Of a DNA stretch of 64,000 nucleotides, positions 7,774-15,529 are shown piece by piece (within the stretch, counting starts at the first letter, position 1; each line of letters opens with the position of its first letter). The stretch covers positions 1 through 64,000 of the forward strand of contig NZ_QVQV01000013.1 in NCBI RefSeq assembly GCF_003429005.1. Direction: 5' to 3'. The position numbers and the translations under genes are program-made. The notes below the pieces were generated by a model that was not told where the DNA came from, did not search any database, and saw only the letters and a program-made list of their open reading frames with translations. The DNA is from Paraburkholderia sp. DHOC27 (GTDB taxonomy: Bacteria > Pseudomonadota > Gammaproteobacteria > Burkholderiales > Burkholderiaceae).

Positions 7774-8304
7774 ATGTCTCGAGTAGGTAAAAGCCCGATC
7801 GCGCTGCAAGGCGCAGAAGTGGCCCTGAGCGACGAACGCATTACCGTCAAGGGTCCGCTGGGCACGATTTCGCAAGCTGCAAACCGCCTCGTGAAAGTGG
7901 TGAACGACAACGGCACGCTGAAGTTCGAGCCGGTTGACGAAAGCCGCGAAGCGAACGCGATGTCGGGCACGATGCGCGCACTCGTTGCGAACATGGTGAA
8001 CGGCGTGACGAAGGGTTTCGAGCGCAAGCTGACGCTGGTTGGCGTCGGTTACCGCGCACAGGCGCAAGGCGACAAGCTGAATCTGTCGCTGGGTTTCTCG
8101 CACCCGGTGGTGCACCAGATGCCGGAAGGCGTCAAGGCTGAAACCCCGACGCAAACCGAAATCGTGATCAAGGGGATCAATAAACAACAAGTTGGCCAGG
8201 TCGCTGCAGAAGTGCGCGGCTATCGCCCGCCGGAGCCCTACAAGGGCAAGGGTGTGCGTTACGCCAATGAGGTTGTGATCCTCAAAGAAACGAAGAAGAA
8301 GTAA
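7774..8304 (+). CDS. rplF: 50S ribosomal protein L6
   Basis: A 176-residue L6 with the two repeated domains and the C-terminal signature PEPYKGKGVRYANE. It lies near the sarcin-ricin loop and is needed for late 50S assembly. AGGAGAG precedes the ATG. Confidence 0.99.
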   Translation: MSRVGKSPIALQGAEVALSDERITVKGPLGTISQAANRLVKVVNDNGTLKFEPVDESREANAMSGTMRALVANMVNGVTKGFERKLTLVGVGYRAQAQGDKLNLSLGFSHPVVHQMPEGVKAETPTQTEIVIKGINKQQVGQVAAEVRGYRPPEPYKGKGVRYANEVVILKETKKK

Positions 8305-8316
8305 GGGTGCGCAATC

Positions 8317-8682
8317 ATGGATAAGACTCAATCTCGCCTGCGCCGCGCTCGTCAGACGCGTGTCAAGATCGCTGAGCTGCAGGTCGCGCGTCTCGCCGTG
8401 CATCGCACGAACACGCACATCTACGCGCAAGTGTTCTCGCCGTGCGGCACCAAGGTGCTCGCCAGCGCGTCGACGCTCGAAGCCGAAGTGCGTGCTCAAT
8501 TGGCTGACCAGACTGGCAAGGGCGGCAACGTCGCCGCTGCTACGTTGATCGGCAAGCGCATTGCAGAAAAGGCTAAGGCTGCCGGCATCGAATCCGTCGC
8601 CTTCGACCGTTCGGGTTTCCGTTACCACGGCCGCGTGAAAGCGCTGGCTGATGCGGCGCGCGAAGCCGGACTCAAGTTCTAA
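8317..8682 (+). CDS. rplR: 50S ribosomal protein L18
   Basis: A 121-residue L18, which binds 5S rRNA with L5. The basic N-terminus (DKTQSRLRRARQTRVKI) and the signature VAFDRSGFRYHGRVKALADAAREAGL are present. Normal place between rplF and rpsE. Confidence 0.98.
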   Translation: MDKTQSRLRRARQTRVKIAELQVARLAVHRTNTHIYAQVFSPCGTKVLASASTLEAEVRAQLADQTGKGGNVAAATLIGKRIAEKAKAAGIESVAFDRSGFRYHGRVKALADAAREAGLKF

Positions 8683-8696
8683 GGGAAGAATTCGTC

Positions 8697-9215
8697 ATGG
8701 CAAAGATGCAAGCGAAAGTTCAGGCTGACGAACGCGACGACGGCCTGCGCGAAAAGATGATTTCGGTCAACCGCGTGACCAAGGTTGTGAAGGGCGGCCG
8801 GATTCTCGGTTTTGCCGCACTGACCGTGGTTGGCGACGGTGATGGCCGCGTCGGTATGGGCAAGGGCAAGGCGAAGGAAGTGCCGGTCGCTGTTCAGAAG
8901 GCGATGGAACAAGCCCGCCGCAACATGTTCAAGGTGCCGCTCAAGAACGGTACGCTGCAACACGAAGTGCACGGTAAGCACGGCGCATCGATGGTCCTCC
9001 TCGCCCCGGCGAAGGACGGTACCGGCGTGATCGCTGGCGGCCCGATGCGCGCAGTGTTCGACGTGATGGGCGTGCAGAATGTGGTGGCCAAGAGCCACGG
9101 TTCGACGAACCCGTACAACCTCGTTCGTGCAACGCTCGACGGCCTGCGCAAGCAGTCCACGCCGGGCGACATCGCGGCGAAGCGTGGCAAGTCCGTCGAA
9201 GAAATTCTGGGCTAA
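8697..9215 (+). CDS. rpsE: 30S ribosomal protein S5
   Basis: A 172-residue S5 with the double-stranded-RNA-binding N-terminal half (ISVNRVTKVVKGGR, GRVGMGKGKAKEV) and the C-terminal half (GGPMRAVFDVMGVQNVVAK). It sits at the mRNA entry channel and affects decoding fidelity. Confidence 0.99.
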   Translation: MAKMQAKVQADERDDGLREKMISVNRVTKVVKGGRILGFAALTVVGDGDGRVGMGKGKAKEVPVAVQKAMEQARRNMFKVPLKNGTLQHEVHGKHGASMVLLAPAKDGTGVIAGGPMRAVFDVMGVQNVVAKSHGSTNPYNLVRATLDGLRKQSTPGDIAAKRGKSVEEILG

Positions 9216-9226
9216 AGGTGGACACC

Positions 9227-9409
9227 ATGTCTGATAAAACTGTCAAGGTTCAGCTCGTCAAGAGCCTGATCGGGACCCGCGAAACGCACCGCGCTACGGT
9301 GCGTGGCTTGGGCCTGCGTCGACTCAACTCGGTTAGCGAGTTGCAGGACACGCCGGCTGTGCGCGGCATGATCAACAAGGTTTCGTACCTCGTTAAGGTC
9401 ATCAGCTAA
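9227..9409 (+). CDS. rpmD: 50S ribosomal protein L30
   Basis: A 60-residue L30. The start MSDKTVKVQLVKSLIG follows AAGGTGG; an upstream in-frame GTG (9218) lies inside this binding region and was not used. The motif RATVRGLGLRRLNS is the family signature. Confidence 0.95.
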   Translation: MSDKTVKVQLVKSLIGTRETHRATVRGLGLRRLNSVSELQDTPAVRGMINKVSYLVKVIS

Positions 9410-9439
9410 GCGGCTGACCCCGGACTCAAGGAGTTGAAA

Positions 9440-9874
9440 ATGGAATTGAATAACCTGAAGCCGGCCGAAGGCTCGAAGCACGCAAAGCGCCGCGTGGGTC
9501 GTGGTATCGGTTCGGGTCTCGGCAAGACGGCTGGCCGCGGTCACAAGGGTCAGAAGTCGCGTTCGGGCGGCTTCCACAAGGTGGGCTTCGAAGGCGGTCA
9601 AATGCCGCTGCAACGTCGTCTGCCGAAGCGTGGCTTCACCTCGCTGACGAAGGAATTCGTTGGTGAAGTGCGTCTGTCGGATTTGGAAAAGCTGCCGGTC
9701 GACGAAATCGATCTGCTGGCTCTGAAGCAAGCTGGCCTGGTTGGCGAGCTGATCAAGAGCGCCAAGATCATCGCGACGGGCGAGCTGAAGCGCAAGATCG
9801 TTGTGAAGGGTCTGGGTGCGACGAAGGGTGCGCGCGCTGCGATTGAAGCAGCTGGCGGCTCCTTTGCCGAGTAA
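9440..9874 (+). CDS. rplO: 50S ribosomal protein L15
   Basis: A 144-residue L15 starting MELNNLKPAEGSKHAKRR. An in-frame TTG six bases earlier falls right after the AAGGAG site, so the ATG is preferred. The Gly/Arg/Lys-rich N-terminal extension (GRGIGSGLGKTAGRGHKGQK) that threads into 23S rRNA is clear. Confidence 0.96.
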   Translation: MELNNLKPAEGSKHAKRRVGRGIGSGLGKTAGRGHKGQKSRSGGFHKVGFEGGQMPLQRRLPKRGFTSLTKEFVGEVRLSDLEKLPVDEIDLLALKQAGLVGELIKSAKIIATGELKRKIVVKGLGATKGARAAIEAAGGSFAE

Positions 9875-9920
9875 CGCGCAAGTCGATTGCCGTCACTAGC
9901 ATTTGCATCGGAGAAGGTAC

Positions 9921-11267
9921 TTGGCTAACAGTCCGAGTCTCGCAAAACCCGGTCGCAGCGCGGCGAAGTTTGGCGATCTGCGTCGGCGGGCAGTGTTCCT
10001 GCTGCTGGCGTTGGTCGTCTATCGTATCGGCGCGCACATTCCGGTTCCGGGTATTGATCCGGACCAGCTGGCAAAGCTGTTCCAAAGCCAGTCGGGCGGC
10101 ATCCTTGGCATGTTCAACATGTTCTCGGGCGGCGCGCTCTCGCGGTTCACGATTTTCGCGCTTGGGATCATGCCTTATATTTCGGCATCGATCATCATGC
10201 AGCTGCTGGCGATCGTCTCGCCGCAGATGGAAGCGCTGAAAAAAGAAGGGCAGGCGGGGCAACGGAAGATTACGCAGTACACGCGTATCTTCACGGTCCT
10301 GCTGGCAACGTTCCAGGCATTCGGCATCGCCGTCGCGCTTGAGAATCAGCCGGCTCTGGTGATCGATCCGGGTATGGTGTTCCGGCTGACAACAGTCGTT
10401 ACGCTGGTGACCGGCACGATGTTCCTGATGTGGCTGGGTGAGCAGATCACGGAACGCGGGCTCGGCAACGGTATCTCGATCATTATTTTCGGCGGGATTG
10501 CAGCGGGTTTCCCGAATGCAATCGGCGGTCTCTTCGAACTGGTTCGCACCGGCTCAATGGGTCCCGTCTCGGCGATTATCGTGGTTGCACTGATTGCTGC
10601 TGTGACTTACCTGGTGGTGTTCATCGAACGCGGCCAGCGCAAGATCCTCGTGAACTACGCGAAGCGGCAGGTTGGTAACAAGATTTACGGCGGGCAGTCG
10701 TCGCATCTGCCGCTGAAGTTGAATATGTCGGGTGTGATTCCGCCGATCTTTGCATCGTCGATCATTCTCTTCCCGGCAACTATCCTGAACTGGTTCAGTT
10801 CGGGGTCGCGTAACAGCTGGTTCGCAGACACGCTGCACAACGTGGCCGAGGCCCTCAAGCCTGGTCAACCGGTGTATGTGTTGTTGTACGCGTTGGCGAT
10901 CGTCTTCTTCTGCTTCTTCTACACCGCGTTGGTGTTCAACAGCAGGGAGACGGCCGACAACCTGAAGAAGAGTGGCGCTTTCGTCCCAGGCATCCGCCCG
11001 GGCGACCAGACGGCTCGATATATCGACCGCATCCTCACGCGTCTGACGCTGGCCGGTGCGATCTACATCGTGTTTGTTTGCTTGCTACCCGAATTCCTGG
11101 TGCTGCGCTGGAACGTGCCGTTTTATTTTGGTGGAACGTCGCTGCTGATCATTGTCGTCGTCACAATGGACTTCATGGCACAGGTGCAGTCGTACGTTAT
11201 GTCGCAACAGTATGAATCGCTGCTGAAGAAAGCCAATTTCAAAGGCGGCGGCGTCCCGATGCGTTGA
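9921..11267 (+). CDS. secY: Protein translocase subunit SecY (TTG start)
   Basis: A 448-residue SecY, the channel of the Sec translocon in the inner membrane. Ten hydrophobic segments can be followed, with the plug region and the motif GGALSRFTIFALGIMPYI. The C-terminal cytoplasmic loops include the ribosome and SecA contact GQRKILVNYAKRQVG. No ATG is near. TTG at 9921, seven to ten bases after GGAGAAGG, gives the family start MANSPSLAKPG; an earlier TTG (9903) lies before that site. It is the last large spc gene. Confidence 0.97.
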   Translation: MANSPSLAKPGRSAAKFGDLRRRAVFLLLALVVYRIGAHIPVPGIDPDQLAKLFQSQSGGILGMFNMFSGGALSRFTIFALGIMPYISASIIMQLLAIVSPQMEALKKEGQAGQRKITQYTRIFTVLLATFQAFGIAVALENQPALVIDPGMVFRLTTVVTLVTGTMFLMWLGEQITERGLGNGISIIIFGGIAAGFPNAIGGLFELVRTGSMGPVSAIIVVALIAAVTYLVVFIERGQRKILVNYAKRQVGNKIYGGQSSHLPLKLNMSGVIPPIFASSIILFPATILNWFSSGSRNSWFADTLHNVAEALKPGQPVYVLLYALAIVFFCFFYTALVFNSRETADNLKKSGAFVPGIRPGDQTARYIDRILTRLTLAGAIYIVFVCLLPEFLVLRWNVPFYFGGTSLLIIVVVTMDFMAQVQSYVMSQQYESLLKKANFKGGGVPMR

Positions 11268-11275
11268 AAGGACTT

Positions 11276-11494
11276 ATGGCCAAAGACGATGTGATCCAGA
11301 TGCAGGGTGAAGTCATCGAAAACCTGCCTAATGCTACCTTCAGGGTGAAGCTGGAAAACGGCCATGTCGTATTGGGACACATATCCGGCAAGATGCGGAT
11401 GCATTACATCCGAATCCTGCCGGGCGACAAGGTGACGGTTGAATTGACGCCTTACGATCTGTCGCGTGCGCGGATCGTGTTCCGGGCGAAGTGA
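11276..11494 (+). CDS. infA: Translation initiation factor IF-1
   Basis: A 72-residue single OB-fold protein (AKDDVIQMQGEVIENLPNAT, then HYIRILPGDKV) that blocks the ribosomal A site during initiation. It lies eight bases after secY. The infA-rpmJ placement after secY is usual outside the enteric bacteria. Confidence 0.98.
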   Translation: MAKDDVIQMQGEVIENLPNATFRVKLENGHVVLGHISGKMRMHYIRILPGDKVTVELTPYDLSRARIVFRAK

Positions 11495-11514
11495 TTTGAA
11501 AAAAGGGTAATATC

Positions 11515-11631
11515 ATGAAAGTGATGGCATCGGTTAAGCGCATTTGCCGCAATTGCAAGATCATCAAGCGCAAAGGCGTTGTGCGCGTGATTTGCAGCTC
11601 TGATCCGCGCCACAAACAGCGTCAAGGCTGA
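11515..11631 (+). CDS. rpmJ: 50S ribosomal protein L36, zinc-binding form
   Basis: A 38-residue protein starting [15 protein letters not shown] and ending HKQRQG. Cys11, Cys14, Cys27 and His33 form the zinc ribbon of the C+ type of L36. It lies between infA and rpsM with a small AAAAAGGG site before the ATG. Too short for ordinary gene finders but unambiguous. Confidence 0.96.
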
Positions 11632-11672
11632 ACGCCGCGCTTTTGCTTGCGCTTTTTGTTTGAGGAAAAACA

Positions 11673-12038
11673 ATGGCTCGTATCGCAGGGGTTAACATCC
11701 CGAATCACCAGCATACCGAAATTGGCCTGACGGCGATTTACGGTATTGGCCGCACGCGCTCGCGCGACATTTGCGTCGCTGCTGGTGTGGCATTTTCGAA
11801 GAAGGTCAAAGACCTGAACGACGCAGACCTCGAAAAGCTGCGTGAAGAAGTCGGCAAGTTCATCGTTGAAGGCGATCTTCGCCGTGAAACAACGATGAAC
11901 ATCAAGCGCCTGATGGATCTCGGCTGCTATCGTGGCGTGCGTCACCGTAAGGGCTTGCCCCTGCGTGGCCAACGTACGCGTACGAATGCCCGTACGCGCA
12001 AGGGTCCGCGTCGTGCAGCGCAATCGCTGAAGAAGTAA
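11673..12038 (+). CDS. rpsM: 30S ribosomal protein S13
   Basis: A 121-residue S13 starting [19 protein letters not shown] with the signature [18 protein letters not shown] and a basic C-terminal tail that reaches the P-site tRNA. It opens the alpha group, 41 bases after rpmJ. Confidence 0.99.
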
Positions 12039-12066
12039 GCGGAACTGACAGTTACAGGAAAACGTA

Positions 12067-12471
12067 ATGGCTAAGGCTTCGAACAACTCCGCGGCGCAAC
12101 GCGTTCGCAAGAAGGTCAAGAAGAACGTCGCCGAGGGCGTGGTTCACGTTCACGCGTCGTTCAACAACACCATCATCACGATCACCGATCGTCAAGGCAA
12201 TGCACTTGCCTGGGCAACGTCGGGTGGTCAGGGCTTCAAGGGTTCGCGTAAATCGACCCCGTTTGCAGCTCAGGTCGCAGCCGAATCGGCTGGCCGCGTG
12301 GCGATGGAATACGGCGTGAAGAACCTCGAAGTGCGGATCAAGGGCCCCGGTCCTGGCCGTGAGTCCGCGGTGCGCGCGTTGCATGGTCTTGGTATCAAGA
12401 TCACCGCGATCTCCGACGTGACGCCGGTCCCGCACAACGGCTGCCGTCCGCCGAAGCGTCGTCGTATCTAA
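12067..12471 (+). CDS. rpsK: 30S ribosomal protein S11
   Basis: A 134-residue S11 with motifs VHVHASFNNTIITITDRQGN and the C-terminal DVTPVPHNGCRPPKRRR. It lies on the platform near the E-site mRNA. A 153-base gap separates it from rpsD. Confidence 0.99.
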   Translation: MAKASNNSAAQRVRKKVKKNVAEGVVHVHASFNNTIITITDRQGNALAWATSGGQGFKGSRKSTPFAAQVAAESAGRVAMEYGVKNLEVRIKGPGPGRESAVRALHGLGIKITAISDVTPVPHNGCRPPKRRRI

Positions 12472-12624
12472 GACGCGCTCTCGCTTGCGCCTGTTGCCGC
12501 CGGGTTGTGTGCCGGCGACAGCGGGCTGCTTGCGTTATTGAATTGACTAAGCCCACCGTTCGACCCAAAGGGTTCGGACTAGCGTGAACGCGAGTTCGCG
12601 TGATCAATCATAGAAGGAATCAAC

Positions 12625-13248
12625 GTGGCACGTTATATCGGCCCTAAGGCCAAGCTGTCCCGCCGTGAAGGCACTGACCTCTTCCTGAAGAGCGCCCGTC
12701 GTTCGCTCGCTGACAAGTGCAAGCTTGACAGCAAGCCCGGCCAACATGGCCGCACCTCGGGTGCCCGTACGTCCGACTACGGTACGCAGCTGCGCGAAAA
12801 GCAAAAAGTGAAGCGCATCTACGGTGTGCTCGAGCGCCAGTTCCGTCGCTACTTCGCTGAAGCCGACCGCCTCAAGGGCAACACGGGTGAAAACCTGCTG
12901 CAATTGCTCGAGTCGCGTCTCGACAACGTCGTGTACCGCATGGGCTTCGGCTCGACGCGCGCTGAAGCGCGTCAGCTCGTCAGCCACAAGGCGATCATGG
13001 TCAACGGCGTGGTGTCGAACATCCCGTCGATGCAAGTGAAGGCAGGTGACGTCGTTGCCGTGCGTGAACAGTCGAAGAAGCAGGCGCGTATCGTCGAAGC
13101 CCTGTCGCTGGCTGAGCAAGGCGGTTTGGCAAGCTGGGTTTCTGTCGATTCGAAGAAGTTCGAAGGTACGTTCAAGCAAAAGCCGGAACGCAGCGACATC
13201 GCTGGCGACATCAACGAAAGCCTGATCGTCGAATTGTATTCGCGGTAA
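12625..13248 (+). CDS. rpsD: 30S ribosomal protein S4
   Basis: A 207-residue S4 starting with GTG after AGAAGGAA. The N-terminal domain (ARYIGPKAKLSRREG) lacks the zinc cysteines of some S4 proteins. The S4 RNA-binding domain appears as SRLDNVVYRMGFGSTRAEARQL in overlapping parts. S4 starts 30S assembly and in E. coli represses the alpha operon. Confidence 0.98.
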   Translation: MARYIGPKAKLSRREGTDLFLKSARRSLADKCKLDSKPGQHGRTSGARTSDYGTQLREKQKVKRIYGVLERQFRRYFAEADRLKGNTGENLLQLLESRLDNVVYRMGFGSTRAEARQLVSHKAIMVNGVVSNIPSMQVKAGDVVAVREQSKKQARIVEALSLAEQGGLASWVSVDSKKFEGTFKQKPERSDIAGDINESLIVELYSR

Positions 13249-13294
13249 TCGGATTAACGGCCGGGGTACCCTGATTGCGTCGCGCAAGGGGGCG

Positions 13295-13353
13295 CCTCGG
13301 CTGTTTATTTTCAGGTTGTTACCGGTCAGCCTTATCGGTGTAACGAGCCGAGG
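13295..13353 (+). promoter_or_regulatory. Structured leader before rpoA
   Basis: In the 124-base gap between rpsD and rpoA, CCTCGGCT (13295-13302) pairs perfectly with AGCCGAGG (13346-13353). A second, bulged pairing (GTTACCG with CGGTGTAAC) lies inside. The stem ends about ten bases before the AAAAGGA binding site, so it could influence rpoA translation or mRNA processing. No known leader family was recognised. Confidence 0.4.
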
Positions 13354-13372
13354 GTATTGAAAAGGAAAACCT

Positions 13373-14350
13373 ATGCAAACCAGTTTGTTGAAGCCCAAGA
13401 TCATCGCAGTTGAATCGCTTGGTGAGAGCCATGCGAAAGTGGTCATGGAACCGTTTGAACGCGGTTACGGCCACACCTTGGGTAACGCGCTTCGGCGCGT
13501 GCTGCTGTCGTCGATGGTGGGCTACGCGCCGACCGAAGTGACGATTGCAGGCGTCGTTCACGAATACTCGACGCTTGACGGTGTGCAAGAGGATGTGGTT
13601 AACCTGTTGTTGAACCTGAAAGGCGTGGTGTTCAAGCTGCATAACCGTGATGAAGTGACGGTTACGCTGCGCAAGGAAGGCGAAGGCGTTGTGACCGCTG
13701 GCGACATCGAACTCGCCCACGATTGCGAAGTGATCAACCCCGATCACGTCATTGCTCACCTGTCGAAGGGCGGCAAGCTCGACGTGCAGATCAAGGTCGA
13801 AAAGGGCCGTGGTTATGTGCCGGGTAACGTGCGTCGCTATGGCGAAGAGTCGGCCAAGATCATCGGCCGTATCGTGCTGGACGCGTCGTTCTCGCCGGTT
13901 CGCCGCGTGAGCTACGCCGTAGAAAGCGCGCGTGTCGAACAGCGTACCGACCTCGACAAGCTCGTCATGAACATCGAAACCAACGGTGTGATTTCGCCGG
14001 AAGAAGCGATCCGTCAATCGGCGCGCATTCTGGTTGATCAACTGTCGGTGTTCGCTGCTCTGGAAGGCACGGAAGCAACGGCTGAAGCACCGTCGCGTGC
14101 GCCGCAGATCGATCCGATCCTGCTGCGTCCGGTGGATGATCTCGAACTCACGGTTCGTTCCGCGAACTGCCTGAAGGCTGAGAACATTTACTACATCGGC
14201 GACCTGATCCAGCGTACCGAAAACGAATTGCTGAAGACTCCGAATCTGGGTCGCAAGTCGTTGAACGAAATCAAGGAAGTATTGGCGTCGCGTGGTCTGA
14301 CGCTCGGCATGAAGCTCGAAAACTGGCCGCCCGCAGGGCTGGATAAGTAA
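13373..14350 (+). CDS. rpoA: DNA-directed RNA polymerase subunit alpha
   Basis: A 325-residue alpha subunit. The N-terminal dimerisation domain (GYGHTLGNALRRVLLSSM; GEGVVTAGDIELAHDCEVIN in two parts) spans about residues 1-235. The C-terminal domain (RSANCLKAENIYYIGDL, TPNLGRKSLNEIKEVL), which binds UP elements and activators, spans about 250-325. Context before rplQ is standard. Confidence 0.99.
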   Translation: MQTSLLKPKIIAVESLGESHAKVVMEPFERGYGHTLGNALRRVLLSSMVGYAPTEVTIAGVVHEYSTLDGVQEDVVNLLLNLKGVVFKLHNRDEVTVTLRKEGEGVVTAGDIELAHDCEVINPDHVIAHLSKGGKLDVQIKVEKGRGYVPGNVRRYGEESAKIIGRIVLDASFSPVRRVSYAVESARVEQRTDLDKLVMNIETNGVISPEEAIRQSARILVDQLSVFAALEGTEATAEAPSRAPQIDPILLRPVDDLELTVRSANCLKAENIYYIGDLIQRTENELLKTPNLGRKSLNEIKEVLASRGLTLGMKLENWPPAGLDK

Positions 14351-14396
14351 CTCGAGAAGTCATCCGGGACGAAAGTCACCCGCTGCTTCACTGGTC

Positions 14397-14438
14397 AAGA
14401 CGCGGATTTTCCTTTAAAATCCGCGTCTTGCCTTTTTT
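14397..14438 (+). terminator. Terminator after rpoA overlapping the rplQ promoter
   Basis: A perfect 14-bp inverted repeat (14397-14410 with 14416-14429, loop CCTTT) followed by GCCTTTTTT is a classical intrinsic terminator. TAAAAT (14415-14420) in the loop and second arm, 17 bases after TGGTCA (14392-14397), also looks like a sigma-70 promoter for rplQ. rplQ may therefore be read partly from its own promoter. Confidence 0.75.
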
Positions 14439-14524
14439 AACTACCGGCCCGTGCACTTGCGACCTAGCGGTTCGTCGAGCGCGATAGAAGAGCTGGACCA
14501 AAACTTTGAAACGAAGGAATTAAC

Positions 14525-14917
14525 ATGCGTCACCGTCATGGTCTGCGGAAACTGAACCGCACGAGCAGCCACCGTTTGGCAATGCTCCGTAACATGTCCA
14601 ACTCGTTGATCGAGCACGAAGTCATCAAGACGACGCTGCCGAAGGCGAAGGAACTCCGTAAAGTCGTCGAGCCGCTGATCACGCTCGGCAAGAAGCCGTC
14701 GCTGGCAAATCGTCGTCTGGCGTTCAACCGCCTGCGCGATCGTGACTCGGTCTCGAAGCTGTTCGACGTGCTGGGCCCGCGCTTCGCAAACCGTCCGGGT
14801 GGCTACCTGCGTATCCTGAAGTTCGGTTTCCGCGTCGGCGACAACGCACCGATGGCACTGGTCGAATTGATGGACCGTCCGGAAGTCGAAGAAACGGAAG
14901 TGCAAGAAGCGGAATAA
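14525..14917 (+). CDS. rplQ: 50S ribosomal protein L17
   Basis: A 130-residue L17 starting MRHRHGLRKLNRTSSHR with motif HEVIKTTLPKAKELRKVVEPLI in overlapping parts and FGFRVGDNAPMALVEL near the end. A short acidic tail follows. It is the last gene of the ribosomal super-operon; AAGGAA precedes the ATG. Confidence 0.99.
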   Translation: MRHRHGLRKLNRTSSHRLAMLRNMSNSLIEHEVIKTTLPKAKELRKVVEPLITLGKKPSLANRRLAFNRLRDRDSVSKLFDVLGPRFANRPGGYLRILKFGFRVGDNAPMALVELMDRPEVEETEVQEAE

Positions 14918-14937
14918 GCTCCCTTCACGCATCGGCG

Positions 14938-14966
14938 AAAAGGCCAGGCAAATGCCTGGCCTTTTT
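14938..14966 (+). terminator. Intrinsic terminator after rplQ
   Basis: GGCCAGGC / GCCTGGCC hairpin with a 4-base loop, flanked by AAAA and TTTTT, 20 bases after the rplQ stop. It closes the ribosomal super-operon. Confidence 0.9.
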
Positions 14967-15196
14967 GTTTGTGGGCGCCGGACCGAGGCTACGGACCCAC
15001 ACGCGCCCGAGGCGGCCATGCTGCGATCGCGACGACATCGCAACGACATCGCGACGACAACTAGCGCGGAAGCGCAGCCCAGCCAAACGCCGACTAAACC
15101 AGAAGGCACGCCCGCAATCCTGCCCCTCACCTCGGCGACCAATCAAGCCCAGTGATACGATAGCGAGAGGCCTTTCCTGACTTGCCGGAGCTGTCT

Positions 15197-15529
15197 GTGA
15201 GTGCGAACGTAATCCTGATGCTGACGACTGTCCCCGACTCGGTCATCGCCGAAAAACTGGCGGCCCAGGTCCTGGATGCCCGTCTTGCCGCATGCGTCAG
15301 CCAGCAGGGCTCGGTGCACTCGAATTACCACTGGCAAGGTAAGCTCGAAACGGCGGACGAGATTCAGCTTCTGTTCAAAACGAGCGTCGCCCGCGCGCAA
15401 GAACTCGAGCAGTTCATCCAGACGCATCATCCTTACGACACCCCCGAAATCCTCTCATGGCAAGCAACCGCTTCTGCGGCGTACGGCCAATGGGTCATCG
15501 CTGAAACTCAACGTCCCCTTCATGTTTAA
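15197..15529 (+). CDS. cutA: Divalent cation tolerance protein CutA
   Basis: A 110-residue CutA1, a trimeric ferredoxin-like protein linked to copper tolerance in E. coli, whose exact role is unclear. The family pattern LAACVSQQGSVHSNYHWQGK and IQLLFKTS is clear. GTG at 15197, six bases after GGAG, is chosen; a TTG at 15182 precedes that site. It overlaps dsbD by eight bases. In many proteobacteria cutA also precedes dsbD. Confidence 0.9.
   Translation: MSANVILMLTTVPDSVIAEKLAAQVLDARLAACVSQQGSVHSNYHWQGKLETADEIQLLFKTSVARAQELEQFIQTHHPYDTPEILSWQATASAAYGQWVIAETQRPLHV

Noticed and set aside
14952..15196. Small plus-strand open frames between rplQ and cutA
   Set aside because: They begin inside the rplQ terminator, have no binding site and no recognisable composition.
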